From positions 1 to 52,522 of the forward strand of contig JAJEAH010000036.1 in the NCBI GenBank assembly GCA_022824225.1: a stretch of 52,522 nucleotides of DNA. The letters are read 5' to 3'. Shown piece after piece: positions 40,842 through 49,854 of this stretch. The stretch is from Chloroflexota bacterium (GTDB lineage Bacteria > Chloroflexota > UBA11872 > VXOZ01). The notes under the pieces are model-generated. The model saw nothing but the letters and a program-made list of their open reading frames with translations, was not told the DNA's origin and did no database searches. Position 1 is the stretch's first letter; the number at the start of each line of letters is the position of its first letter. The position numbers were made by a program, and so were the translations under genes.

Positions 40842-41598
40842 CGACGGGGCTCAGGGCCGCGGTTTCTCGTTGCGCGCGTGACGGCTGCTGCACGATCCGC
40901 TCCAAGTAGCCGGAAACCAGCGCGCTAATCTCCCTGTGAATTACCTTCGGCTTGGGCGTGGCATCGACCATCGTAAAGCCGTATTCCTCGGCGAGGCGGT
41001 GAAAGTGCCCGCGCAGCGATTTCTGGTATTTCAGGAAACTCTCGTGCATGCTGTTCCCCGTGGCTAAGTCCATGCCGGATTCCCAGTAGTTGAGCTCCCC
41101 GTACTTTGCGAGCGTGCGGTAGAAGAGCACTTCCGGGTCCGCGTCCAGGAAGACGATGAGGTCCGGTTCCAGCGCGATGCCGAAGAGGCTCTTGAGCCAT
41201 TTCAAGTCCGCTCCCCGTGCCAGGTCCCTGGCCATGAGGGTATAGATGTACCGGTCCGCCAGCACCACGAAGCCCGCCTGCATGGCCGGCACGATGCGGT
41301 TTTCCAATTGGTCGGCGAGGTCCGTGGCGTAGAGCAGGCTCAGCGTCGTCTTGCCGAGCAGGTTACCCTGCTTCGCTGAAGAAATGGCCTTGGCCAGCAG
41401 GTTCGACCGGCGGATGCCCATCTCCATCACGGCGTGCCCCGCAGCTTCCAGCGACTCCTTGAGCATCTGCGTCTGTGTGGAGCGGCCGGAGCAGTCCGAT
41501 CCCTCGATGACGATCAACGGTCCGGTGAGATCCAGGTCGTGGAGGTAAGGCAGGCCGCACCCATAGAAGCGTGCGCGCGCCGGTAGTGTCGTTGAAAT
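40807..41598 (-). CDS. Thymidylate-kinase-like P-loop protein, copy 1
   Basis: A TMK-fold protein of about 263 residues. The P-loop is EGSDCSGRSTQ (lysine of GKST replaced by Arg), followed by LADRYIYTLMARDLARG, the DRY motif region, and LIVFLDADPEVLFYR. The first standard start is TTG 41517, but the reading frame upstream encodes FYGCGLPYLHDLDLTGP, which looks like authentic family N-terminus. The only fitting initiation site is ATT at 41598, eight bases after AAGGGAG. It is paired with a second TMK-like gene directly upstream. Whether it makes dTDP is doubtful; two divergent copies beside polyphosphate genes suggest another nucleotide or polyP-linked role. Confidence 0.82.
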   Translation of the reverse strand: MSTTLPARARFYGCGLPYLHDLDLTGPLIVIEGSDCSGRSTQTQMLKESLEAAGHAVMEMGIRRSNLLAKAISSAKQGNLLGKTTLSLLYATDLADQLENRIVPAMQAGFVVLADRYIYTLMARDLARGADLKWLKSLFGIALEPDLIVFLDADPEVLFYRTLAKYGELNYWESGMDLATGNSMHESFLKYQKSLRGHFHRLAEEYGFTMVDATPKPKVIHREISALVSGYLERIVQQPSRAQRETAALSPVATGRPVRVEEG

Positions 41599-41665
41599 TT
41601 GCTCATCTCCCTTGTCTTCGTTCGTCCTGCGGCAGGTCTGGCAGAGGGTTGCAGCGCGCTAGCCT

Positions 41666-42370
41666 CTATGCCTGGGAATTTTGGGTGGCGGGCGGCTCAT
41701 AGTCGGCCAGCTTTGCTTGCACCACCTTGCGCACCTCACTCCACGTCTCGTGTATCGAGCGGGTGGCGTCGATTACCTCGAACTTCTCGCGGCGCGCCAT
41801 CCTGTCGTATTCGTCCTTGATGCGGCCCTGGAAGAGCTTGAAACTCTCCACCGGGTCTAGTGACAGGCCGATATCCATGCCGGCTTCGTAGTACTTCAGG
41901 GACGGACGCCCGAAGAGAATGCGCGAGATGGAGACTTCCAACGGGGCGTGGAAGTAGAACGCAATCGTCGGCTTCACGGCAAAGCTGTACGTGTTGCGCA
42001 CCCAGCGCAAGTCGCACCCGCGGGCCACGTCTCTGGCGTAGGCCGTATAGACGTAGCGGTCGGCCAGCACAATGCAGCCGGCGTGGAGCGGGGGCAGAAT
42101 CATCTTCTCGTAGCGGTCGGCAAAATCGCACGCGTGGATCATGCTAAACGTGGTGGGCGTCAGCAGTTCTTTGCGCTTTGCCCGCCGTGTCGCCCGCTTC
42201 ACGATGGCGGATGAGTTCCACTCCGTATAGACCACCGGAAAGCCCTGCGACTGCAACCACACCCGCAACAGGTGCACCTGGGTGCTCTTGCCGGAGCCGT
42301 CGCAGCCCTCCACCACGATCAAGCGCCCAGGATACTTCTTATTCGCGCCCAGGCCGCGAATTCTCTTCAT
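41666..42370 (-). CDS. Thymidylate-kinase-like P-loop protein, copy 2
   Basis: A 234-residue TMK-fold protein. The P-loop is EGCDGSGKSTQ (complete, with lysine), then MIHACDFADRYEKMILPPLHAGCIVLADRYVYTAYARDVARG and a C-terminal helix-rich part. It is roughly a third identical by eye to the neighbouring copy, with the same order of motifs, so the pair comes from an old duplication. The start ATG 42370 (MKRIRGLG) is chosen because the family sequence begins there; the frame extends to 42439. It lies between copy 1 and the Ppx/GppA gene on one strand, probably in one operon. Confidence 0.85.
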   Translation of the reverse strand: MKRIRGLGANKKYPGRLIVVEGCDGSGKSTQVHLLRVWLQSQGFPVVYTEWNSSAIVKRATRRAKRKELLTPTTFSMIHACDFADRYEKMILPPLHAGCIVLADRYVYTAYARDVARGCDLRWVRNTYSFAVKPTIAFYFHAPLEVSISRILFGRPSLKYYEAGMDIGLSLDPVESFKLFQGRIKDEYDRMARREKFEVIDATRSIHETWSEVRKVVQAKLADYEPPATQNSQA

Positions 42371-42556
42371 AGCCACTGTGGTTCTCCCTATCTTGGTCGG
42401 ACGTCTGGTGAACATCCTCCACCGCGTAGACACATGCACGTCCGCCGGCGCTGCGGCAGGTCACAAGGCTTCGTGTGGTAGCTGCCGTTGGTCTGCGCGT
42501 AGCGCGCAGTCGGGGCCCGGCAGCGCCCGCGCCGCCAAGACGTGCTGGGCTAGCCG

Positions 42557-44155
42557 CTATACCAATGCGCCGGCATTCGGCCGCTCTAGGCGGCCGTTTG
42601 TGTCGTCAAGTCTAAATGGTACTCCAAATGCGTCTGTAATGTCAGTGAGCATAGCCTCGATTTCGCGAATCTCGCAGACCGCGTCCGGGTCGGCGGACAA
42701 ACTGAGGTCTACGGTACGTCCGTCAGCCGCCACCGCGCACCGTACAGCCTCCACCAGGCACGACTCGCTGCGGTCCAGGGCCTCGCAGAGCTGCAGGATT
42801 GCGCCGAGCTTAATCATGGTAGCCACGTCGCGCTTTGACAGAAGGGCCCGAAATTCCGACCGCCGCTTCGTCAGACTGCCGTTGCCATTGTGCGCAGCCA
42901 CCAAGCTGGCAACTATGAGCAACTCCCGGTGGTTCAGGCCGTCTATGCCCGTGCGGGTGAGCAGATAGAAGCCGTGTTCGTCATGGTTGTAGTAGTTCAC
43001 CGCGATGCCCACGTCGTGCAGGAGCGCCGCGATGTGCAGCAGACGACTTTCCTCCGGTCCCAGCCCATGGATCGGGGCGAGTTGCGTGAAGAGCGACTGG
43101 GCCAGTTCTGCCACGTGAGCGCCGTGGGTTTCGTCCACGTTGTAGTAGCGCATGAGGTTCGTGGCGGCAAAGAGCGCCGGGTCCGGCACGCGGGGTTCCA
43201 CCATTTCACCGCCGAGCACGTGGTTCAGGAACAAGCCTTCGCGCAACCCCCGTCCGCTGACGCTCAGCGCCGCCGCGCCGATGGTGTCGGCCAAGCCGCA
43301 AACCACCGCAGCGCCGGCCACGATGATGTCTGCCCGCTTGGTGGACAGTCCCGGCACTTTGCGCCGCTGGTCGAGGCTCATCTTGCTGAGCATGGCGTAG
43401 ATCTCTTTCACGGCGTCAATCGGCAACACCATACCGTGCAGCAGGCCCAATGGATAGTCCGTCTGCCGCCGGTAGATCTTGGCAAGGTTGCGCACGGTGC
43501 CGCCGATGCCGACCAACGTAGGCACGCCTGTGGTGTCGCCTGCCCCATCCCACTTGCAGTCGCCCAGCCAGGCAAGCGACTGCAAATTGGCCGCGATGTG
43601 TTCTTCCAGCGTGTGCAATTGCTTGTTGGAGGGCTTGTCTCGGTCTAGGAAGGCGCCGGTGAGGGTGATTGCGCCCAGCGGCAGGCTCGTCTTGTGGGTG
43701 GCGGCGCGCTCGCGGGCGCGCACGATTTGCGCGCTGCCGCCGCCGACGTCTACCACCACGCCATCGGACACGGCGACACTGTTCACCGCCGCCACGTAGT
43801 CGAAGTAGGCCTCCTCAGCGCCGGATATGATGTTGACGCGCAGGCCGGTCTCGGCCCTGATGCGGTCTACCACCTCCGGCCCGTTCAGGGCGCGCCGCAG
43901 GGCGCTGGTGGCAACGCCGATGACGTGGGTGACGCGATGCGCCCGGCAGAAGCGCGCCAGCACGCGGGCGATGGCCAGCGTCCGCTGGACCGAATCTCCC
44001 GCCAAACAGCCGTCTGCCCCAAGCTGCTCGCCCAGCCGCAGCGTCTCTCGAAACTCGTCAACCAGCTTGAACGCGCGGTCTTCATAGACCTCCAGCAGCG
44101 CCAGCCGCGCCGAATTGGAGCCGAGGTCTATGACGGCCACCCGCTCTCCGGTCAT
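42557..44155 (-). CDS. ppx: Ppx/GppA exopolyphosphatase-family protein with C-terminal HD domain
   Basis: A 532-residue protein. Residues 1-310 are the ASKHA-fold phosphatase: VIDLGSNSARLALLEV (phosphate 1 loop), VATSALRRALNG, IISGAEEAYFDYVA, VVVDVGGGSAQIV and LVGIGGTVRNLAKIY. Residues 330-510 are an HD-type helical domain with LLHIAALLHDVGIAV. The family removes terminal phosphates from polyphosphate or converts pppGpp to ppGpp. Between the TMK-like pair and a CHAD protein, polyphosphate turnover is the more likely role. The 42-base gap to the CHAD gene supports one operon. Confidence 0.93.
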   Translation of the reverse strand: MTGERVAVIDLGSNSARLALLEVYEDRAFKLVDEFRETLRLGEQLGADGCLAGDSVQRTLAIARVLARFCRAHRVTHVIGVATSALRRALNGPEVVDRIRAETGLRVNIISGAEEAYFDYVAAVNSVAVSDGVVVDVGGGSAQIVRARERAATHKTSLPLGAITLTGAFLDRDKPSNKQLHTLEEHIAANLQSLAWLGDCKWDGAGDTTGVPTLVGIGGTVRNLAKIYRRQTDYPLGLLHGMVLPIDAVKEIYAMLSKMSLDQRRKVPGLSTKRADIIVAGAAVVCGLADTIGAAALSVSGRGLREGLFLNHVLGGEMVEPRVPDPALFAATNLMRYYNVDETHGAHVAELAQSLFTQLAPIHGLGPEESRLLHIAALLHDVGIAVNYYNHDEHGFYLLTRTGIDGLNHRELLIVASLVAAHNGNGSLTKRRSEFRALLSKRDVATMIKLGAILQLCEALDRSESCLVEAVRCAVAADGRTVDLSLSADPDAVCEIREIEAMLTDITDAFGVPFRLDDTNGRLERPNAGALV

Positions 44156-44197
44156 GAATACTCCCTATCGCGTGTTTCCGCGGCTGTGCAACGTGAC

Positions 44198-45238
44198 CTA
44201 GGCCGGCGCCGTGATGTCCTGCAGGCGCTGGCGAAACTCATAGCCGGTGAGCCGTTCCCACATCACGGGAAAGGTATGGGCTTTCGTCCGCACGCAGTCG
44301 TCGCAATACGCCAGGTAGACCGCCAGCGCATTCCGCGATGCCGCAGAATTCCGGCTATCGTCCTTGGCGCGCCGCCACTGCTTGACGAGTTGGCGCAACA
44401 CGCCTCCGGCCACGTAGGCGTCATTGATTTCGCCCAGGTGGTCTTGGGCTTGCGTTACGTCTTCGATGGCCTCGGCGGCTTGCGCCGGCAAGACCTCGCG
44501 CAGAAACTCCAGGGCATAGCGCAGGCGCTTGCAGTCGATGCGCAGCGCGTGCAGCGTCTCGATGGACGCGCTGTGCAGCGAAGGGCCATAGGCCAGCAGC
44601 CGGTCGTAGCGGTTGGCAATGAGCGCCGGGACCACTGCGGAAATCAGCGGGTCCTGCGGTACCGCCGCGCGGCCGTCGGCGGTATCCGCGGCTACCTCGG
44701 GCGGGCGCGGCGCCTCCAAGTACTCGCCCATGCGTCGTTTCAGCCGGCGGTAGCGCTTGCTCTCCAGGTACTCGATCATGGCTTTGCGCGCCCGCTTGCG
44801 TTGTTTTCGCCACCGCCGCACGAGGGGCGCGAGCGCGTCCTCCGCGGTTGCCGGGGCTGCCGCGCGGTACGCGTCCAGATTGGCGAGCATCACGTCGTAG
44901 TCCCGCGCCGGGCCCAGCGCGCGCCCAAGGCGGCGCAGGTCTTTGCGCAGGCGGGCAACCTGCTTTTTGGGCAGGTACGGGCGAAACAACTGCACTGCGG
45001 CGCGCAGCCGCCGCACGGCGACGCGCATGTCGTGGAGATCTTCGCTATCGCGCCCATCGATAGCGCCTGCTTCGTACTTGAGCATACGGCGGAAGTGAAA
45101 GCGCATGGCCTTGCGCGCGGCGTCGGCCGCGGAATCCTGCCCGGTTATGCCCAGACGCTTGGACGATGGCTTGGGGGCGGCTAGCGTGGTAACGGTGTTC
45201 TCCGATGGTGGGTAACGAATGGTGGCGCGCCGCGCCAT
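44198..45238 (-). CDS. CHAD-domain protein
   Basis: A 346-residue protein dominated by a CHAD domain (residues 35-340), an all-helical, strongly basic fold with conserved histidines and arginines. Signature stretches are DLHDMRVAVRRLRAAVQLF, LRRLGRALGPARDYDVMLANL, LHALRIDCKRLRYALEFL and AQDHLGEINDAYVA. CHAD proteins bind polyphosphate and localise to polyP granules in the cases studied. It is first in the minus-strand unit CHAD, Ppx/GppA, TMK-like 2, TMK-like 1. The N-terminal 30 residues are likely disordered. Confidence 0.93.
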   Translation of the reverse strand: MARRATIRYPPSENTVTTLAAPKPSSKRLGITGQDSAADAARKAMRFHFRRMLKYEAGAIDGRDSEDLHDMRVAVRRLRAAVQLFRPYLPKKQVARLRKDLRRLGRALGPARDYDVMLANLDAYRAAAPATAEDALAPLVRRWRKQRKRARKAMIEYLESKRYRRLKRRMGEYLEAPRPPEVAADTADGRAAVPQDPLISAVVPALIANRYDRLLAYGPSLHSASIETLHALRIDCKRLRYALEFLREVLPAQAAEAIEDVTQAQDHLGEINDAYVAGGVLRQLVKQWRRAKDDSRNSAASRNALAVYLAYCDDCVRTKAHTFPVMWERLTGYEFRQRLQDITAPA

Positions 45239-45697
45239 GCGCGCGAGCGGGAGGGATCAGCGGCCGCTCGCTTCCGACGAACGCGGAGTACTTGCTCACA
45301 CGGCGGCGCGCTCAATGGGCGGCAATTCCACACCAGGGCGCAGCAATCTCGCCTCTTGGGGCGGCCTCTTAGCCGAGCAGGCGGCTCTTCCGCCCGATGG
45401 GCCGGGGGCTTGGCCGTGCCGACGGCGCCAGCGACCGACCGGAAACACCCTTCCTGCGCTGTCAACTGCCCTGCGCGCGTAACTTTGGCACAACAATAAC
45501 GTACCAATGTTAGCAGGAGATTGCCAGCGCGTTGTGGCGGCTTTGCCGCCGGGCCGGGCAGTGGTGGCCGGTGGATCAGGCGCTCTCCCGCGTAGCCGGC
45601 GCACTTCGCTTCTGTGGAGGCTGCAGGCCGGCGCGCAACCGGGGAACGGTGTCGTTGGGGCCGGTCTCAGTTCCCGCCGGCGCCGGTTGCCTACCGG
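45239..45697. other. Gene-free gap
   Basis: About 460 bases upstream of the CHAD gene. It must hold the promoter of the polyP unit. I looked for an 11-bp GTTCAC-type repeat like the two near phoBR and did not find one. Short open frames on both strands lack start signals. Confidence 0.4.
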
Positions 45698-46828
45698 CTA
45701 GGCTTCCACGGCGGCGCACGCCGCCGCCAGCGCCGCTTCACAGTCGGCCACGTCCGCTTCCGTATTGTAGAAGTGAGGCGAGATGCGCACCCGGCCCTCC
45801 TTGTACCAGACGTGAACGTTGGCGGCGGCGAGCGCGTCGCCGATGCGTTGGTAGTGGGGAGTTTCGAACGACACGATGCCGGCTCGCTGGCTGGAGTCGG
45901 CGGGCGTGAGCGGCGTGATTCCCAAGCGCGCCAGCCCAGCGCGCACGCGCCCCGACAGTTTCAGCACGCGCGCCGCGATGTAGTCCATGCCCACGCCGCC
46001 CAGGAAGCCCAAGGCCGCGTGCAGCGTGTAGACTGCCGTATAGTCCAGCAAGCCGGTCTCGAAGCGCCGGGCATCGTCGTGTAGGGCGTAGTCGAGGGTA
46101 TCGACAACTGCCGGCGGGTCCACCGTGCCCCGCCAACCGGCGTAGATGGGCTGCACCGCGTCCAAGCGGTCCCGGCGGCAGTAGAGCACGGCCAGCCCAT
46201 GGGTGGCGAGCAGCCACTTGCGGGTGCAGGCGGCGATGAAGTCAACCGCGCCCACCGCAAGCGGCGCCGCGCCCACCGATTGGGAGGCGTCCACCAGCAC
46301 CAGCGCGCCGTGGGCGTGGGCGCAGTCCGCCGCGGCCTCCAGGTTCGCCCGATAGCCGGACCGGTAGCTGACGTGGCTGAGGACGACCAGCCGGGTGCGG
46401 TCGTCGACGTGGGCGGAGAGCGCGTCCGGCGTTACCACGCCGCCCTCATGCCGCACCAGCCGCACGTCCACACCAAAGCGCCGGCCAAGATGCAGGCACG
46501 CGATGATGGAACTGGGAAACTCCAGGTCCGTGACCACAATGTTGTCGCCCGCCGTCCAGGGCAGGCCGAATAAGACGGCGTTTACGCACTCGGTGGTGCT
46601 GGAAAGCAGGGCGATTTCCGAGGCGCTGCAGCCGATGAAGCCGGCCATGCGCCGGCGGCAGTCGGCTTCCACCGCCTGCATCTCGGTAGGTGTGATCGCT
46701 CCCTGCAGTTTCTCCTCAGTGTAGCGCTGCAACGCCCCCGCCACCGTGCGCCCCAGGCACGATCCCGCCGCCGTATTGAGATACGCCCGGCCCCGCAAGC
46801 CGGGGAATTCATCGCGCCAGTCAGTCAT
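45698..46828 (-). CDS. Class V aminotransferase-fold PLP enzyme
   Basis: A 376-residue fold-type I PLP protein of the class V group (cysteine desulfurase/isopenicillin N epimerase-like). Evidence: AYLNTAAGSCLGRTV at the N-terminus, SSTTECVNAVLFGL (phosphate-site loop), LSHVSYRSGYRANLEA, LVDASQSVGAAPL with the cofactor-binding aspartate, and FIAACTRKWLLATHG with the PLP lysine. There is no conserved catalytic cysteine loop of true desulfurases, so lyase, epimerase or aminotransferase activity on an unknown amino acid is likely. The start ATG 46828 has AAGGAG nine bases upstream; ATG 46837 would leave no spacing. Confidence 0.87.
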   Translation of the reverse strand: MTDWRDEFPGLRGRAYLNTAAGSCLGRTVAGALQRYTEEKLQGAITPTEMQAVEADCRRRMAGFIGCSASEIALLSSTTECVNAVLFGLPWTAGDNIVVTDLEFPSSIIACLHLGRRFGVDVRLVRHEGGVVTPDALSAHVDDRTRLVVLSHVSYRSGYRANLEAAADCAHAHGALVLVDASQSVGAAPLAVGAVDFIAACTRKWLLATHGLAVLYCRRDRLDAVQPIYAGWRGTVDPPAVVDTLDYALHDDARRFETGLLDYTAVYTLHAALGFLGGVGMDYIAARVLKLSGRVRAGLARLGITPLTPADSSQRAGIVSFETPHYQRIGDALAAANVHVWYKEGRVRISPHFYNTEADVADCEAALAAACAAVEA

Positions 46829-47240
46829 AGTGTGCATCTCCTTGGCCGCTCTGCTTTATATGTAGCGCTCGCAAGACTCAAGCGCCAACGAAATTCAATT
46901 GACGTGAACGTACAGCTCACGAGCCTCGCATCCCGTGATCGGGTCTATACCAAGCCTGCGGTCCATTTGTCTGCTACCATAGTGCTGCATTCCACCTTTG
47001 ACGCTACTCAATCTCTCTCGACCCGGAGACTGTCGAGTGTGCGACCGTGTGCCGCCCTCCCTGCCTACGTCTTTCAAGCTAAGCTTGTGTACCTAGCATA
47101 GCAGTCCGCCAAACGAGAACCATGCTGTCTGTCACTGCAAGAACTGGCCGGCCGATGCCGACTGCTGCGGGCCTGTGTGACTGGCCCTTGGGTCCCGTGC
47201 AGTGGCGCGACCAGTGCGATCCAGCTTAGGAGCAAAACGC
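46829..47240. other. Divergent promoter region
   Basis: About 410 bases of somewhat lower GC between the aminotransferase and the MFS exporter. GTGCGACCGTGTGCC and similar strings suggest nothing specific. No repeat family member is present, in contrast to most other gaps here. Confidence 0.35.
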
Positions 47241-49181
47241 TTGACCCGTGAGCAGCGGCTGAGTTCAATTGGCATCAGTCTGGCGCTTTTCTTGGGGGCG
47301 CTCGATCAGACCATTGTCACCACGGCCCTGCCGCGCATTGCCGAAGAACTGGGCGGCCTGAACTACTACGCCTGGGTAGTCACGGCCTATCTGCTGGCCT
47401 CGGTGTTGGGCTTGCCGCTCTTTGGGCGTTTGGTCGAGCTCTTCCCCGCCAAGTGGGTGCTGCTGGGCGCCGTAAGCGTCTTCCTGGCGGGCTCGGTGCT
47501 CTCCGGTCTGGCCCCGGGCATCGAGGCGCTCATCGCGTTTCGCGCTCTGCAGGGCATTGGCGGCGGCGGCATCTTCGCCCTGGCGTTTACGCTGATCGGC
47601 CTGCTCTTTTCCCCGCGTGATCGGGGCAAGATGCAGGGCATGTTAGGCGGCGTGTTCGGAATCTCCAGCGTTGCCGGCCCGTGGCTCGGCGGCTTGCTGA
47701 CCGACTTGCTCTCCTGGCGCTGGATCTTCTACATCAACGTGCCGTTGGGCATCATCGCCGTCATCTTCCTGGTGGGCTTCATGCCCCGGTTCGCCGACGA
47801 GGAAAAGGGACGTTTCGACCTGCTCGGCGTCGTCATGCTGGCGTTCTGGGTGGTGCCGCTGGTGCTGGCGCTATCGTTAGGCGGCTCGACCTACCCGTGG
47901 CTCTCCGCTCAGGTTCTCGGCCTTGCCGTCTTTGCCCTGGTTGGCCTGGCAGTGTTCGTGTGGTGGCAGCGGCGCAGCGTGGACCCCCTCATCGACTTGA
48001 CGCTCTTCCAGAGCAAGGTCTTCCGCTGGTCCATGGTGGGCGGCTTCTTCTTTGGCGGCGCGTTTCTCGGCTCCGTCGTCTTCCTGCCGCTGTACTTGGT
48101 GCACGTGAAGGGCTTTTCGGCCACGAATTCAGGCCTCTCCATCACGCCTCTCATCTTGGGCGTGGTGGTGGGCAGCACGGCGGGCGGCCAGTTGGCCAGC
48201 CGCATAGGCCGCTTCAAGCGGCCGCTCATATTCTCCCAGTGCATTGGCTGCGTCGCTTTTGCCGCTTTTGCCTTCAACCTGCGAATCGACACACCGCTCT
48301 GGCAGGTAATCCCGCTCATGGTAGTGATCGGCCTCAGCCTGGGGCCGTCGCTGCCGCTCTTCACGCTGGCCGTGCAGAATGCCGTGCCCCGCAACCGCCT
48401 GGGCACCGCGACCAGCGCCTTGCAGTTCGTGCGGCAGGTGGGTTCCACGGCCACCGTCGCCCTGATGGGCACGGTGCTCGCGGCGACCATCACCGCCACT
48501 GCCGCGGACCAGGTGCCTCCGGCAATGCGAGCGCAGATGGGTGACCTGAGTTTCAGCGAGGGAAACAGCAGCGTGAGCGGCCTGACCGCGGCCGTCCAGG
48601 CACGATTTGCCGCTCTGGAGCAGAAATTTGCTGCCGCCATGGACGGCGATGAGCGCGCCCGGCGCGCGCTGCTCGCCAATCCGGGCCTGCCGCCGGAGCT
48701 TGCGTCACGGCTACAAGCCGGCGACGCGCGGAGCGAACTGGCGGACGCGCTGGCGCAGATCGAGGCGGCGCTGGCCGGTGACGCCGCCGCCCGCGACGCG
48801 GCTTTGCGGAATCCGTTCATTCCCACGGACGTTAAAGCCGCGTTGGCGGACCTGCCGGCCACTGAGGCGGCGCGCCGGGCGTACTTCCGCACCGTCACCC
48901 AACGTTTCCAAACCCAGGAAGCGGAGCTCGTCAGCCAAGGGCTGGCGCAGGTGGCGGCCGAAATCCAGGCGCTGCTGCGCGCGCGGTCGGCAGAAGCCGT
49001 CCGGACGCTCACCGTTGCTCTCCACGCCGGCATTACGGCGGCTGTGCAACGGGTCTACACGTTTGCCACCGCCCTGATCTTCTTCAGTCTCATCGCGGTC
49101 CTGCTGCTGCCCGACGTGGAATTGGCCGCCGGGCCTCAGCCAGTGAGGGATGCGGAATCCCTGCCTGCCGAAGCGCCGTAA
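47241..49181 (+). CDS. MFS drug exporter, DHA2 (EmrB/QacA) family, with large loop insertion
   Basis: A 646-residue protein with 14 expected membrane helices. LGALDQTIVTTALPRIAEEL (TM1, the DHA2 motif D1), GRLVELFPAKWV (motif A) and GGVFGISSVAGPWLGGLLTD (motif C) mark it as a proton-driven exporter of the EmrB/QacA type. Between the penultimate and last helices lies an unusual insertion of about 150 residues, helical and Ala/Arg-rich, containing two similar blocks ARRALLANPGLPPELASRL and ARDAALRNPFIPTDVKAAL. I chose TTG 47241 because AGGAG lies eight bases upstream; GTG 47202 is the alternative. The substrate is unknown. Confidence 0.88.
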   Translation: MTREQRLSSIGISLALFLGALDQTIVTTALPRIAEELGGLNYYAWVVTAYLLASVLGLPLFGRLVELFPAKWVLLGAVSVFLAGSVLSGLAPGIEALIAFRALQGIGGGGIFALAFTLIGLLFSPRDRGKMQGMLGGVFGISSVAGPWLGGLLTDLLSWRWIFYINVPLGIIAVIFLVGFMPRFADEEKGRFDLLGVVMLAFWVVPLVLALSLGGSTYPWLSAQVLGLAVFALVGLAVFVWWQRRSVDPLIDLTLFQSKVFRWSMVGGFFFGGAFLGSVVFLPLYLVHVKGFSATNSGLSITPLILGVVVGSTAGGQLASRIGRFKRPLIFSQCIGCVAFAAFAFNLRIDTPLWQVIPLMVVIGLSLGPSLPLFTLAVQNAVPRNRLGTATSALQFVRQVGSTATVALMGTVLAATITATAADQVPPAMRAQMGDLSFSEGNSSVSGLTAAVQARFAALEQKFAAAMDGDERARRALLANPGLPPELASRLQAGDARSELADALAQIEAALAGDAAARDAALRNPFIPTDVKAALADLPATEAARRAYFRTVTQRFQTQEAELVSQGLAQVAAEIQALLRARSAEAVRTLTVALHAGITAAVQRVYTFATALIFFSLIAVLLLPDVELAAGPQPVRDAESLPAEAP

Positions 49182-49434
49182 GCGATGGCCCGTCCTGCTC
49201 TTGCCCACGCCCGCCGCGGCCCGCGAATGGGCCGGAACCGCCTGCTGGGGAGGCCCGGCGGCTTGCTGCAACGAGGGCGCTTGCGCCGTTGCCGCTCGGC
49301 CGTTCGCTGCCACGGGCGGGAGCAACCCGCGCAGCGGAACGCGATGTGGGCGCAGCGCGCGGGCTTAGGCGCACGGCGGCCAATACGCGCCGAATCTCTA
49401 CCGGCGTATGCTACAATTGGGGAGGAAGTTTCCG

Positions 49435-49506
49435 GCCGACGTAGCTCAGTGGTAGAGCAATGGTTTCGTAAACCATAGGCCGCCGGTTCAAATCCGGCCG
49501 TCGGCT
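49435..49506 (+). tRNA. tRNA-Thr(CGT)
   Basis: A 72-base cloverleaf: acceptor GCCGACG/CGTCGGC, D-arm GCTC/GAGC, anticodon stem ATGGT/ACCAT with loop TTCGTAA (anticodon CGT), T-arm GCCGG-TTCAAAT-CCGGC, discriminator T. CCA is not encoded. It reads ACG. Confidence 0.94.
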
Positions 49507-49854
49507 CCGCACCTGTCCGCCTACCGCCTGTGCCGGACGGAACCGGCGTCAGGACGCCGCCCGGCACATTGGCAACCCCGGCCACGTTCTTTCTGCCCAA
49601 GCCCGCGCACGTCCGGCTCCGCTTCTCCCACGGGGAGAGTGAACTGGCGGCATTTGTGCCCGTGCCGAAGCCCAGCGCCGCCGCACGGCATGGGCAACGC
49701 GCGTGCCGCAATGGCAGGACGCCGCGCCGCGCGAACATCCCAGAGCACCAGCACCGAACTAGAAAGCGCCATGGCGTAACGCGTGGACCCCACCTTGTAT
49801 GTGCGGCGGGAAACGGCTCGTTCCCGCCTGCTGCCGGCCGGCTAAGCCGCCGCA
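49507..49854. other. Gap between tRNA-Thr and EamA transporter
   Basis: About 350 bases. A short plus-strand frame is open across it but carries no recognisable domain. GCACATTGGCAACCCCGGCCACG and nearby sequence give no promoter or repeat that I can name. Confidence 0.35.

Noticed and set aside
45239-45697. PHO box before the CHAD/Ppx unit
   Set aside because: I looked for 11-bp-spaced GTTCAC-like hexamers on both strands and found none, so control of this unit by the PhoB-like regulator is not supported by sequence.
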